Part shown: positions 23,933 to 32,005 of the stretch, piece after piece
How positions within the stretch are numbered: position 1 is the first letter of the stretch
Layout: the number at the start of each line of letters is the position of its first letter
Virus record (IMG/VR): IMGVR_UViG_3300030106_004815
Span: 1-52,291 of that record
Reading direction: 5' to 3' (one strand)
From: a virus
Length of the DNA: 52,291 nt
The notes under the pieces: model-generated
The model's database searches: none
Seen by the model: the letters and a program-made list of their open reading frames with translations, nothing else
Told to the model about the DNA's origin: nothing
Program-made: the position numbers and the translations under genes

Positions 23933-26109
23933 TATCTTCTACCATCTATTCTAACATCAAATCTAAACGTACCATATCTCCAACTCTCGTCTAAGTTTTC
24001 ATTCTCTATTTGAACTGCAGCTAATCTAGCTCTAGCTCTAGTATTAATTTTTGTTGTGGAACTACTTACTGTAAAAGGTCCTAAAGGACTTGAAGCCGCT
24101 GTGGTTCCTTGAGGAAAAGAATTTAAAAATATAGTTACTTTTGCATTACCACTTATTCTTTTGAAGTCAGGTAAAAATCTACTTATACTCATTATATACT
24201 CTCCATCTCCTGGAACACCAGCATTACCATTTAAATCAAACTCACCTGATTTTATAAAACAAGGTATAGCTGTTTCTGTTCCATCACCGTTTGCTTGATT
24301 AACTCCAACCTCGTGTGCATAATAAATTGAAGCTCCGTTTGACACACCATTTACAACTGGGAATGTAGGAGTCTCTGAAGCATTGTAATCAGTAGCATAA
24401 GGTTGTTCGTAAACTGTAGAGCCTACCCACGTTGTTCTATCAAGAGTGCCTGTAGTCCAAACATCCTCGGCAAAATTATAGGTTACTACTTTATCTACAA
24501 CTGATGATGAATTCGTTGGATAAAACCAATTTATTTCAGAATATAATTCATTTATACCACCAAAAACTAATTGCCCTGAATCATAGTTCAAACCAGGATT
24601 ACTACCATCAGTGGTAAAAACAAAATCTTCTACTAAACAAGGTAATGATTTTACTGTTCCATCATAAGCGTAAAAGCCACCTGTTTTACCCATCCAATAT
24701 ACAGCACCATTTGCAAATACTCCTGCGTGTTGCCCAAGTAAACCATTGTTAGATCCTACTTTTCTAATTGAGAAAGTAAAAGGTGGACCTACGAATTGCA
24801 TTTCATAAGCAGCGGTATCTGTTAAGACTAAAATATAATCTTTACCTTTAAAAGCTCCTACAATTTTTGTGCCATCATCTAATCTAAATGTCCCTGCGGT
24901 GTTCGTTGAAGTAGGTTCGTAATCACTTAAACTTTCTTGATCGGAGAATCTAATAAACATTTTGTCTTGTGATGTCGCTGTTCCTATAGTTGTTTCTGTT
25001 CCGAAATGAAATAAATGTCTGTCTCTATCAGATACAAGGGTCATTACAGATTTTGTTGGCATTCCAGAGCCTATGACAGCTCTAGTTTGTAAAGCGTTAC
25101 TTGCCGTTGGATCCCAGGTAAAAGTTTTTCCATTAGAAATTGTTGCTATTAAAATGTTTCCAAAATTATCTAAAGACCAGTTTGCAGGTTCGATACTTAC
25201 TGAACTCGAAGAAGAAGCGTCTCCCCAGCCTATATAATCACTTATGTCAGTAACTGTCGATCCGTCTGAGTGTGCAGCAGGTGTAGTTCCGTTTGCACCT
25301 CTTCCTAAAGTTTGAAGAGTATTACTATTTTTCGATGCGTAAGTAATGTCTTCAGAACCAATTCTAATTGTGCCTGAACTAGGAAAGCTAGAGGCATCTG
25401 TTAAAATTACTTGAGCTGTAGTTCCAGCGGCTAAAGTACCCCCGTTGTTCATCGTAGTGGTTACAGTTGCAACAGTTCTACCACCCCAAAGATAAGTACC
25501 CCAACCATATCCATAGGTTTGATTTAATGGTCCAACTGGTTCATAGGGTCGAACATCTAATGTTCCGTTGTTCGTTGTCCCTGAGCCTGTCTCTGCTGAA
25601 GGCATCGTAATTGTAAAAGTTTTTGTAGTGGGCACGCTTTGAACTTCAAACAATTGATCATCAAAACTTGTAGCTGTAAAACCTGTTTGGCCCGCATTGA
25701 ACGATCCTGCATTTGCAAACGTTGTTATTTCTCCAACTTCTAAATTGTGAGCACCTGTTGTTGTAATCGTAACAGTAGCTGAAGCGTTGGTTGTTGTAAT
25801 GTTAGCGCCCGTTTGGTAGTTATCTGTTTCAAGTGGAGTAATGTCATAAAAAGCACCTTCGTAATAAATTACTAAAACTTTGTCTGTACCTATTGCTGCA
25901 TACCTTTTACCATTAGTATCTGCCCAAACATGTTGTCCTCGTGCAGAGCCTACTAATTTTTTATTTACTAATGCTGACCAACCACCTATCTTTTCAGGTT
26001 CGCCATATCTAAACCTAACATTATCCCCATCTACCCATCTTCCTTCTGCATCAGAAGGTGTAGATTGTTTGTCGAAACCAGGTGCTATTGTTACTTTTGC
26101 TAAAGGCAT
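23932..26109 (-). CDS. nozzle or stabilisation-type tail protein
   Basis: A 725-residue, Thr/Ser/Gly-rich, mainly beta protein. It begins MPLAKVTIAPGFDKQSTPSD, then a WVDGDNVRFRYGEPEKIGGW segment seen in many marine phage structural proteins annotated as tail or stabilisation proteins. Regular strand repeats in the middle suggest a beta-propeller, like P22 gp10 or the T7 nozzle protein gp12. Its role would be the tail nozzle below the adaptor proteins. A TATAAT box five bases before the ATG suggests its own transcript with no leader. Confidence 0.75.
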   Translation of the reverse strand: MPLAKVTIAPGFDKQSTPSDAEGRWVDGDNVRFRYGEPEKIGGWSALVNKKLVGSARGQHVWADTNGKRYAAIGTDKVLVIYYEGAFYDITPLETDNYQTGANITTTNASATVTITTTGAHNLEVGEITTFANAGSFNAGQTGFTATSFDDQLFEVQSVPTTKTFTITMPSAETGSGTTNNGTLDVRPYEPVGPLNQTYGYGWGTYLWGGRTVATVTTTMNNGGTLAAGTTAQVILTDASSFPSSGTIRIGSEDITYASKNSNTLQTLGRGANGTTPAAHSDGSTVTDISDYIGWGDASSSSSVSIEPANWSLDNFGNILIATISNGKTFTWDPTASNALQTRAVIGSGMPTKSVMTLVSDRDRHLFHFGTETTIGTATSQDKMFIRFSDQESLSDYEPTSTNTAGTFRLDDGTKIVGAFKGKDYILVLTDTAAYEMQFVGPPFTFSIRKVGSNNGLLGQHAGVFANGAVYWMGKTGGFYAYDGTVKSLPCLVEDFVFTTDGSNPGLNYDSGQLVFGGINELYSEINWFYPTNSSSVVDKVVTYNFAEDVWTTGTLDRTTWVGSTVYEQPYATDYNASETPTFPVVNGVSNGASIYYAHEVGVNQANGDGTETAIPCFIKSGEFDLNGNAGVPGDGEYIMSISRFLPDFKRISGNAKVTIFLNSFPQGTTAASSPLGPFTVSSSTTKINTRARARLAAVQIENENLDESWRYGTFRFDVRIDGRR

Positions 26110-26114
26110 ATCAG

Positions 26115-26120
26115 ATTATA
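26115..26120 (-). promoter_or_regulatory. -10 box immediately before the nozzle-like gene
   Basis: TATAAT on the minus strand, five bases (CTGAT) before ATG 26109, with no ribosome-binding site at usual distance. No good -35 box was seen 16-18 bases upstream. This matches the spacing at 2197-2208, and both suggest leaderless transcription. Confidence 0.4.
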
Positions 26121-26157
26121 ACACCTTCAGTTTAATAAATAAACAAAGGCAAGCACC

Positions 26158-26673
26158 TTAAAATCTTTGTACTACGTTGAAATTAAAGGCTATTGCGTAC
26201 TTAGGGTCAGTTAATTGTTCATGGGGGGCTTCATGAAATATGAATCCGTTGAATACAACAAACACACCTTCTCTAGGTATAACTTCTACATCAAGCTCAG
26301 GAAATACCAAAGGCTGATTAGAGTTATTTAAATATAACACACCAGCATAATCAAACTTAGCATGGTTATGTGATGTTGTTTGAGCAGATCCTTGCATTTT
26401 GATACCCCAAGAATCTTGCAACGTGAAAGGACCTGATAAGTGTTTTGATAATTTTCCGTAAGCTTTTGCTAATGTTTTTTGAAAGTTTTCATCTTTGTTA
26501 AAAGCTTTCCAATCTGTCATTTGCCCCTTTACGTTTGTAACAAAATCTAAATTTTTTATTTCTAGCATTCTATTAATTTCAGAAATAAAATAATTAGCAT
26601 CTACATCTAATTTAGTTTCAATTAATAAAGCAGGTCTTTTAAGTTCAGTTTTAATTAATTTATCGATTGGCAT
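26158..26673 (-). CDS. 2-oxoglutarate/Fe(II) oxygenase-like protein (HxH type)
   Basis: A 171-residue protein. His102 and His104 (TTSHNHAKFD) precede YAGVLYLNN; distal His147 is in NGFIFHEAPH and a Lys158 takes the place of the usual Arg in DPKYAIAFNF. That change could weaken 2-oxoglutarate binding, so it may be inactive or use another cofactor contact. It overlaps the upstream oxygenase by 14 nt. It is the last of three adjacent oxygenase-like genes (27783 to 26158). Confidence 0.75.
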   Translation of the reverse strand: MPIDKLIKTELKRPALLIETKLDVDANYFISEINRMLEIKNLDFVTNVKGQMTDWKAFNKDENFQKTLAKAYGKLSKHLSGPFTLQDSWGIKMQGSAQTTSHNHAKFDYAGVLYLNNSNQPLVFPELDVEVIPREGVFVVFNGFIFHEAPHEQLTDPKYAIAFNFNVVQRF

Positions 26674-27214
26674 TCGGATTGAAAGGTTTTTTCATACCCC
26701 ATAATGCCCTTCCATCTACAGCTTGAGCTTTTTTATTTGTTTCAGGATCATAATAATGTAGAAAACATTGGGCATGATAATCTCCAGTAAAGGTTTCTCT
26801 CCAATGCGCAGCTTCACATCCTTTATAAACAATACCATCACCTGGCTTTAAATTAATTGGAGTTCCCTCTAGATATATAGGCCACTCTGTACCACACGAG
26901 TCTATCATTAAAGTAACACTATATTCACATTCAGGTCTATCTTTATGCTTTGGTAAAATATCTCCCATAGTATAAGACCGCCAATATGAATAAGTTGGCA
27001 TTACTTTCTTACCTACAATTTCAGCAATCTTCTTCGTTTGTTTAATCATTAAGCCTTCCATGATAGGATGGCCATAATAACCTGTTGTTGTGTGTCCAGG
27101 TTGTGTGTCAAACTCATCACAATTTATTCTATGAGTAATTTTACAATAATTTTTTAAAAGATCTAAAACGTCTTGTGATACAAAATTTTCTATTTTTTTA
27201 TATTTACCTTCCAT
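26660..27214 (-). CDS. 2-oxoglutarate/Fe(II) oxygenase
   Basis: A 184-residue protein from ATG 27214, linked to the upstream gene by a TAATG junction. The HxD metal motif is His90-Asp92 in LPKHKDRPE, and a distal His137 lies in CEAAHWRE after a LKPGDGIVY strand. This is the spacing of a double-stranded beta-helix oxygenase. The longer frame from 27286 is discarded because it runs into the upstream gene. Substrate unknown. Confidence 0.8.
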   Translation of the reverse strand: MEGKYKKIENFVSQDVLDLLKNYCKITHRINCDEFDTQPGHTTTGYYGHPIMEGLMIKQTKKIAEIVGKKVMPTYSYWRSYTMGDILPKHKDRPECEYSVTLMIDSCGTEWPIYLEGTPINLKPGDGIVYKGCEAAHWRETFTGDYHAQCFLHYYDPETNKKAQAVDGRALWGMKKPFNPNANR

Positions 27215-27783
27215 TATTGCCCCCAAGAAACTATGGCATATCTTATCCCTTTTGTCACTGGTTTTACTCCATGTGGAAACATCCAATAACTAGGCCAAAC
27301 AATTAATCTGCCTGGTTTAACATCTACCGTATATTCATTTGTTTTACAGTCAGGATCAAAAAAACTTAATTCACCACCTTCATAATCATTATTTAACATT
27401 AAGATAAAACTGACATTTCTAATAGGAGTTGTACCTGCATCAAAGTGTGGTCTAAAAAAATGACCTGGTTCATATTTTAATATGCTCATTTCATTTATGA
27501 AATTCATGTTAAGCGTACATCCTGTCTCTTGTTTATATCTAAAGAAGAAATTAAAGAAAGTTGTTTTTAAATAATTATGAATAAAAGCCATTGTCATGCT
27601 TTTTTTAACAGGAGCTACTTCATGCAAGAAAACTTTTCTAATGTTTGTATTTTCAACACCTTCGTCATTACCTATCTTACCTTTTTGAAATTCTTCTACA
27701 CTTCTACAATACAAGAGAATTTTATTTACATCCCCTTGACTTATGGCATTATCATAAACTTTCACTAGATCTTTTATTTCCAT
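27214..27783 (-). CDS. prolyl 4-hydroxylase-like 2OG/Fe(II) oxygenase
   Basis: A 189-residue protein with the clearest P4H-type motifs here: HFD (113-115), a FILMLNNDYEGGELSF strand pair, a VKPGRLIVWPS strand, distal His171 (PHGVKPV) and Arg181 in GIRYAIVSW. Family members hydroxylate proline in proteins or oxidise other substrates. The ATG at 27783 has GGAG nine bases upstream, better than a TTG at 27798. It overlaps the DUF6065-like gene by 10 nt. Confidence 0.9.
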   Translation of the reverse strand: MEIKDLVKVYDNAISQGDVNKILLYCRSVEEFQKGKIGNDEGVENTNIRKVFLHEVAPVKKSMTMAFIHNYLKTTFFNFFFRYKQETGCTLNMNFINEMSILKYEPGHFFRPHFDAGTTPIRNVSFILMLNNDYEGGELSFFDPDCKTNEYTVDVKPGRLIVWPSYWMFPHGVKPVTKGIRYAIVSWGQ

Positions 27784-28538
27784 CTCGTTTTTCTCCAAAA
27801 AAATCTTTTATAGGCATATAAAAAACTTGCTTGTATACTATTAATAACACTATATTTTTTCTTTATATCAACAGGACCTATGGAGTGAGACCAAGATTCT
27901 CTTTTAAAAGGTATTACTTGTACAACAGGTGTACCCACTTTAATAATTGTATCTATCTGTTCATATTTATCACCGTTTAAAGTGAAAGGAAAATTAATAT
28001 GATTGTAATAAGTATCAGTGGCTACGATGCCAGATATAATCTCAAATCTATCATCTCTATTATTCAGAGGTGCTGTAAAAAGACAAGAATACCCAGGAGG
28101 CGTAACAATAATCCAAGGGTTTAAAATTTTGTGAAATTCTAAATTTTTATTTTTTGCAACAAGAGGCGATTCTCCTAATTGTTTTGGGCTGTGTAATTGA
28201 GGTCCTTCTGGATAGTTTATTCTTCTACCTAAATCAGGATCAGAGATTGAATACTTTACTTCTCCTTTACCATGAACTTTTTTTCCATCAGGACCGTCCC
28301 ATTCATTTAACATGTTATGTCTTATGTGAGTATCCTGATAGTTTCTAATTAAATATCCTGTTTGTAATGTTTCCAAAAAAGGTATACAGCCTTTGATTGT
28401 CTTATCATCAACACTATGATTTAAAGACTTAAACCATTTTGGAATATTCAACTTAATAGGTTGTGGTAAAATATTTCTTTCTTTATGTGATTGAATGACT
28501 AAACTATCTGCTTTGAATTCAATGTTCTTATAAATCAT
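27774..28538 (-). CDS. DUF6065-like protein
   Basis: A 254-residue protein with conserved-looking blocks: LNIPKWFKSL, TIKGCIPFLE, NPWIIVTPPGYSCLF, HINFPFT and GTPVVQVIPFKRE. I recognise this as the phage protein family annotated DUF6065, function unknown. The beta-rich core could be cupin-like, and its place at the head of the oxygenase run hints at a related enzyme. A 7-bp inverted repeat sits three bases before its ATG and no ribosome-binding site is visible. Confidence 0.75.
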   Translation of the reverse strand: MIYKNIEFKADSLVIQSHKERNILPQPIKLNIPKWFKSLNHSVDDKTIKGCIPFLETLQTGYLIRNYQDTHIRHNMLNEWDGPDGKKVHGKGEVKYSISDPDLGRRINYPEGPQLHSPKQLGESPLVAKNKNLEFHKILNPWIIVTPPGYSCLFTAPLNNRDDRFEIISGIVATDTYYNHINFPFTLNGDKYEQIDTIIKVGTPVVQVIPFKRESWSHSIGPVDIKKKYSVINSIQASFLYAYKRFFWRKTRWK

Positions 28539-28540
28539 TA

Positions 28541-28560
28541 TGATTCTTATATTAGAATCA
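28541..28560 (-). repeat. palindrome just upstream of the DUF6065-like gene
   Basis: TGATTCT (28541-28547) and AGAATCA (28554-28560) are exact inverted copies with a 6-nt spacer. In RNA this would make a small hairpin ending three bases before the start codon at 28538. It could be an operator at the head of the oxygenase operon or a translational control hairpin. Confidence 0.5.
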
Positions 28561-28577
28561 AGTCCAAATTACAATTA

Positions 28578-28997
28578 TTATTTCATTGATATAAGAGGAC
28601 GAATTGGTGTGCCCGCTTCAGCAAGAATTGTATCGATAGGATTACTTGGGTTAGCAGGACATGTGTCTCTGTCTAAAGCTCTAATTAAAGTAAGTGCGTT
28701 ATCAGCATCCGGTTGATTTTCAGGAAAGTTTGTAGCTTGTTCATAAGCTGCAATGAAATTATCAATCTCTTCTTGCCAATTTACTAAAACTCTATTTGTT
28801 TCGACTGCAGGCTGCTGTGTAAAAGTAGTTCCATCAAAACTAAAACTATTACCTTCAACAAGCCAGTCGTAATCAGCATCACTTATTTCCATAGTTGTTG
28901 CTTCGATAGACCAGTTTGGGACGATATCATTTGGATCAACTCCTGGAGGAGCGATTTTAATAACACTATCACCTCTATGAATTATTGTAGCTGCCAT
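28578..28997 (-). CDS. hypothetical tail-associated protein
   Basis: A 139-residue protein (MAATIIHRGDSVIKIAPPG, then a helical WQEEIDNFIAAYEQ segment and a Pro-rich C-terminus). It follows the tail fibre-like gene by four bases. Position and size resemble tail fibre assembly or accessory proteins of marine phages, but there is no certain family match. The downstream gap of 39 nt contains the palindrome at 28541-28560. Confidence 0.55.
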   Translation of the reverse strand: MAATIIHRGDSVIKIAPPGVDPNDIVPNWSIEATTMEISDADYDWLVEGNSFSFDGTTFTQQPAVETNRVLVNWQEEIDNFIAAYEQATNFPENQPDADNALTLIRALDRDTCPANPSNPIDTILAEAGTPIRPLISMK

Positions 28998-29001
28998 ATT
29001 A

Positions 29002-30345
29002 TTATCCTGCTATATCCTCGTAAATTACAATTCCACCACCAGTATTACTAATAGTGGCAGGTGATTGTTGATTTGATGGTGATCCAGGTCTAGTAGCAGG
29101 GTTTCCTCCTCTGCTTTCCATTCCTAAGAAAGTTCCGCTTGGTCCTCCAGTAACATATGTTCCGTATCCAAAAATAAAACTTCTTTCAGATACTTGGTTA
29201 TTGTAGTTAGGAGTCATATCAATTCCTTGAGTTGAAGGTCCAAAAGTTCCAGAAGCACCTGGGTGATTAGCTGTACCACCGTTTGCAGTGTGTCCGTTAG
29301 GACCGCCCCAATTTGTTGCGCCCCCAGCTCCTGTGCTATTTCCACCATTAGCTCCTGTTGTTCCTACTGTGTAGGGAACGGAATATGGTTGTGTAATTGT
29401 TGTATGGAAAATTCCATAACCACCATGTCCAGCTGTACCACCTGGTGGGCCGTTTGGTGAAGGATTAAAAAATGCTCCTCCGCCACCTCCAACAAGGTGC
29501 ACTTGAATTTTAGTTGCTGCTGGATTGGCTGTGTAAGTTCCAGAAGGATTACTCGTATGTGTTAAAGTTGTAACGTAGATCATGTTATTTCCACCTGCTG
29601 CTCCTGAAGCTGCAGCTGTTAATCTTCCGTCTTCGTCAACAGTTATGTTTGCTGTTGTGTAAGTTCCTGCAGTCACTGCAGTTGATTGTAATTGACTTGG
29701 TCCAACAGAGTTGGCAGCCATTTTATTTAACGTAACATTTGATTGTAATATTTGAACAGTTCCTACAGCGTTAGGAGCCATTTTATTTTGAGTTACATTT
29801 GATTGTAAAATTTGTACAGTCCCAACTGCATTGGGTGCCATTTTATTTTGTGTTACGTTTGATTGTAAAATTTTTGCTGTTGTTACAGCGTCTGAAGCTA
29901 TTTGAGCTGCAGCTACTGTTCCACCTAAAGTATCTAAAGAAACTTCTTTTAAATTTGTGCCGTCTGAATAAGCTGCGTAAATTTTTGCTGCATCTAATGT
30001 AAAGCCTGTTCCTGATGCAGTTTTAATAGTTAAGTTTGCTGGGTTAGTTAAACCTGTTGCATCAAAGATATAAAATTTTTCAATACTGTCAGGTATAGTA
30101 CAAACTGTGCTAGCAGCGATAGATGCTGTAGCAAATTTAATTACCATGTTTCTAGCATTTGAAAGTGCTGCATTTGACATAGCAAGTGCTAATGTTCCAC
30201 CACTTGATAATGTTACTTGTTCAAAACCAGCTATTGCTTGTTGTACTAAGTTTAAGTTTGTATTAGTTTTATCACCCCATGTACCAGCGTTTTCGCCAGT
30301 TGTCATTAACTCCAATTTGAGGTCTGTAGAATAATTTGATGCCAT
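29002..30345 (-). CDS. tail fibre-type protein with glycine-rich tip
   Basis: A 447-residue protein. It begins MASNYSTDLKLELMTTGENA, with a TWGDKTNTNLNLVQQA motif common at the N-terminus of marine phage fibres. A section of three 20-residue repeats (KMAPNAVGTVQILQSNVTQN type, about residues 160-215) probably forms a shaft. From about 255 the protein is glycine-rich, with a VHLVGGGGGA strand and many GG(T/N) turns, as in glycine-rich receptor-binding tips such as T2-type gp38. It should recognise the host surface. Confidence 0.75.
   Translation of the reverse strand: MASNYSTDLKLELMTTGENAGTWGDKTNTNLNLVQQAIAGFEQVTLSSGGTLALAMSNAALSNARNMVIKFATASIAASTVCTIPDSIEKFYIFDATGLTNPANLTIKTASGTGFTLDAAKIYAAYSDGTNLKEVSLDTLGGTVAAAQIASDAVTTAKILQSNVTQNKMAPNAVGTVQILQSNVTQNKMAPNAVGTVQILQSNVTLNKMAANSVGPSQLQSTAVTAGTYTTANITVDEDGRLTAAASGAAGGNNMIYVTTLTHTSNPSGTYTANPAATKIQVHLVGGGGGAFFNPSPNGPPGGTAGHGGYGIFHTTITQPYSVPYTVGTTGANGGNSTGAGGATNWGGPNGHTANGGTANHPGASGTFGPSTQGIDMTPNYNNQVSERSFIFGYGTYVTGGPSGTFLGMESRGGNPATRPGSPSNQQSPATISNTGGGIVIYEDIAG
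29701..29880 (-). repeat. three tandem 60-bp repeats in the fibre gene
   Basis: Three consecutive 60-bp units (29701-29760, 29761-29820, 29821-29880) each encode a 20-residue motif with the core ILQSNVTQNKMAPNAVG. They keep the reading frame, so gain or loss of units would lengthen or shorten the fibre shaft. The units differ at several third positions, so they are not a very recent duplication. Confidence 0.85.
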
Positions 30346-30366
30346 ATAATCCTTATTTTAACTTAA

Positions 30367-31470
30367 TTAAGCAGCAAGATCAACCTCGGACCAATTATTA
30401 GTTACCCCAGGATCTATCTCCTGCCATGTTGTTACATTAGGTGAGCCAATGCTTGCTGTCAACCCTATACCAGAAACGCTAATACCTGCAGTACCTGTAA
30501 TTGCTACTGATCCCACAGATGTAGATAATGCACCTGCAGTAGTTACAGGATATATTGATGATTGGCTAGCTGATCCTATTGCTGAAGTAACTGCTTGACC
30601 ACTTACTGCCTCGACTGTTGTTTGAACTAATGTAATAGAACCTAAAGAAAGTGAAGCTGATATTCCTGTTACATCCACAGGTATTTTTGGCTCAGGAACT
30701 ACTTGACCAATTGATCCTGCTAATGCTTGACCTGAAACACTTTCATTAGTTGTTTGAACTAAACTTTGTTGACCTAACGATGTTTGTAGTGCAGGTTCAC
30801 CTACAAAGACAGTAATGTTTCCATCAATTACAATTGACTCTAAACCTTGAGTTATAGTTAAAAGATTTAAACCTGTTTGAGATACTTGGTGATCTACTAC
30901 AACTGAAGGTGAGCCAAGCGAAGTTGACATTGATTGACCTTGTGCAACAGCAGAGAAAGCTCCTCCCCATACTAAGTTACCCCAAGATAATCTACCCCAA
31001 CCTTCACCAATTAAAAATCGTTCATCTATTGTTGCTGCACCAACGTTTGTAGTTGCTGCCTGTCCTGTTGGAATAATTGTTGCTCCTCCAGTAGCTTCTG
31101 AAGCTGTGCCTACTGAACTTGCTAAAGCTTGACCTGTTACTGCAACTACTGTTGCAATTTCAATTGATGATGATCCAACAGATGGAGTAAGGCTTTGTCC
31201 TGTTGGCGAATCACTTGAACCAAATTTTGCAGTTGCTCCACTTATACTGGTTGATAAAGATTGACCTAAGGCAACGATGTCACCTGCAACACCCCAAGCG
31301 TTCTCACCCCAAAATAATCTTCCCCAACCTTGATTTATTTCTCCTGAAACATCTGTTAGTGTTCCTAATGATGTTGTTGAACTTTGACCTGATACAGCGA
31401 CAGTTACGTTAGCTTGATCGCCCCAATCGTTTATACCCCATTGACCTTGACCCCATTTATTATCAGCCAT
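30367..31470 (-). CDS. repeat-rich Trp/Gly structural protein
   Basis: A 367-residue, nearly all-beta protein. It has three Trp-Gly segments (GQGQWGINDWG, GWGRLFWGENAWG, GWGRLSWGNLVWG) and about 13 degenerate repeats of roughly 20 residues with the core SGQALSTSIG. Trp-Gly repeat proteins of this type recur in marine phage virions. It is probably a tail or capsid surface protein, perhaps a carbohydrate-binding one. A GAGG site precedes the ATG by about seven bases. No enzymatic motif was seen. Confidence 0.65.
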   Translation of the reverse strand: MADNKWGQGQWGINDWGDQANVTVAVSGQSSTTSLGTLTDVSGEINQGWGRLFWGENAWGVAGDIVALGQSLSTSISGATAKFGSSDSPTGQSLTPSVGSSSIEIATVVAVTGQALASSVGTASEATGGATIIPTGQAATTNVGAATIDERFLIGEGWGRLSWGNLVWGGAFSAVAQGQSMSTSLGSPSVVVDHQVSQTGLNLLTITQGLESIVIDGNITVFVGEPALQTSLGQQSLVQTTNESVSGQALAGSIGQVVPEPKIPVDVTGISASLSLGSITLVQTTVEAVSGQAVTSAIGSASQSSIYPVTTAGALSTSVGSVAITGTAGISVSGIGLTASIGSPNVTTWQEIDPGVTNNWSEVDLAA

Positions 31471-31531
31471 GTATTACCTCGGGGAATAACGGAGAACCCG
31501 CTATGAAAAACAAATTAATAATGTTCGCCAT
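31463..31531 (-). CDS. possible 22-residue leader peptide
   Basis: A short frame MANIINLFFIAGSPLFPEVI... of 22 residues has an unusually good AAAGGAGGAG site a few bases before its ATG. Its stop codon overlaps the start of the Trp/Gly protein gene. It could be a tiny membrane peptide or a leader that couples translation to that gene. The strong ribosome-binding site is the main reason to list it. Confidence 0.35.
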   Translation of the reverse strand: MANIINLFFIAGSPLFPEVIHG

Positions 31532-31550
31532 AGCAGGCTCCTCCTTTAAG

Positions 31551-31988
31551 TTATGCGATTCTCAATATTGCTGCTGCCGTTGTAAATGCTGGAAACTGAA
31601 TTGTAAAAGTTCCGTTACTTGCAGTTTTTTCACCGCCAAAATCTAATACAGCCACTGCTTTATCGCCATTAGTGTCGTTATAAATTAAAGCGCCTCTTGC
31701 TGTGATTGTTACACCAACAAAAGATAAATCAGCAAAATCCGTTATTGCTGTGTTTGTTGCTAGTGATGTTCCTACATTAACAAGAGCTTTACCACCTGAC
31801 GAATATCCACCTGTTGGTGATGTTACTTGTCCGCCTGTAGTAAAAGACGTTGTTGATTTTCCTAAAGTAGCCGGTGTTCCGTACATTGATAACTTAAATG
31901 AGTTTCCACCAGGGTTACTAAAATTATGAGTTGCTTCTAATAATTCTTTTTTAAAAGAATTACAGATTGCGTTAGTTGTTATTGCCAT
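31551..31988 (-). CDS. marine phage structural-type protein
   Basis: A 145-residue protein beginning MAITTNAICNSFKKELLEAT, then a beta-rich Thr/Gly region (YGTPATLGKSTTSF, FTIQFPAF). I recognise this pattern from structural-region proteins of many marine phages. It probably belongs to the head, tail or decoration layer. It is separated from the adaptor gene by 17 bases and from the short leader frame by 19. Confidence 0.65.
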   Translation of the reverse strand: MAITTNAICNSFKKELLEATHNFSNPGGNSFKLSMYGTPATLGKSTTSFTTGGQVTSPTGGYSSGGKALVNVGTSLATNTAITDFADLSFVGVTITARGALIYNDTNGDKAVAVLDFGGEKTASNGTFTIQFPAFTTAAAILRIA

Positions 31989-32005
31989 TTTATCTCCTTA
32001 TAAAA

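Noticed and set aside
31504-31620. Cys-rich plus-strand frame overlapping 31504-31620
   Set aside because: Opposite strand to the structural genes, partly antisense to the gene at 31551, and lacking a ribosome-binding site.
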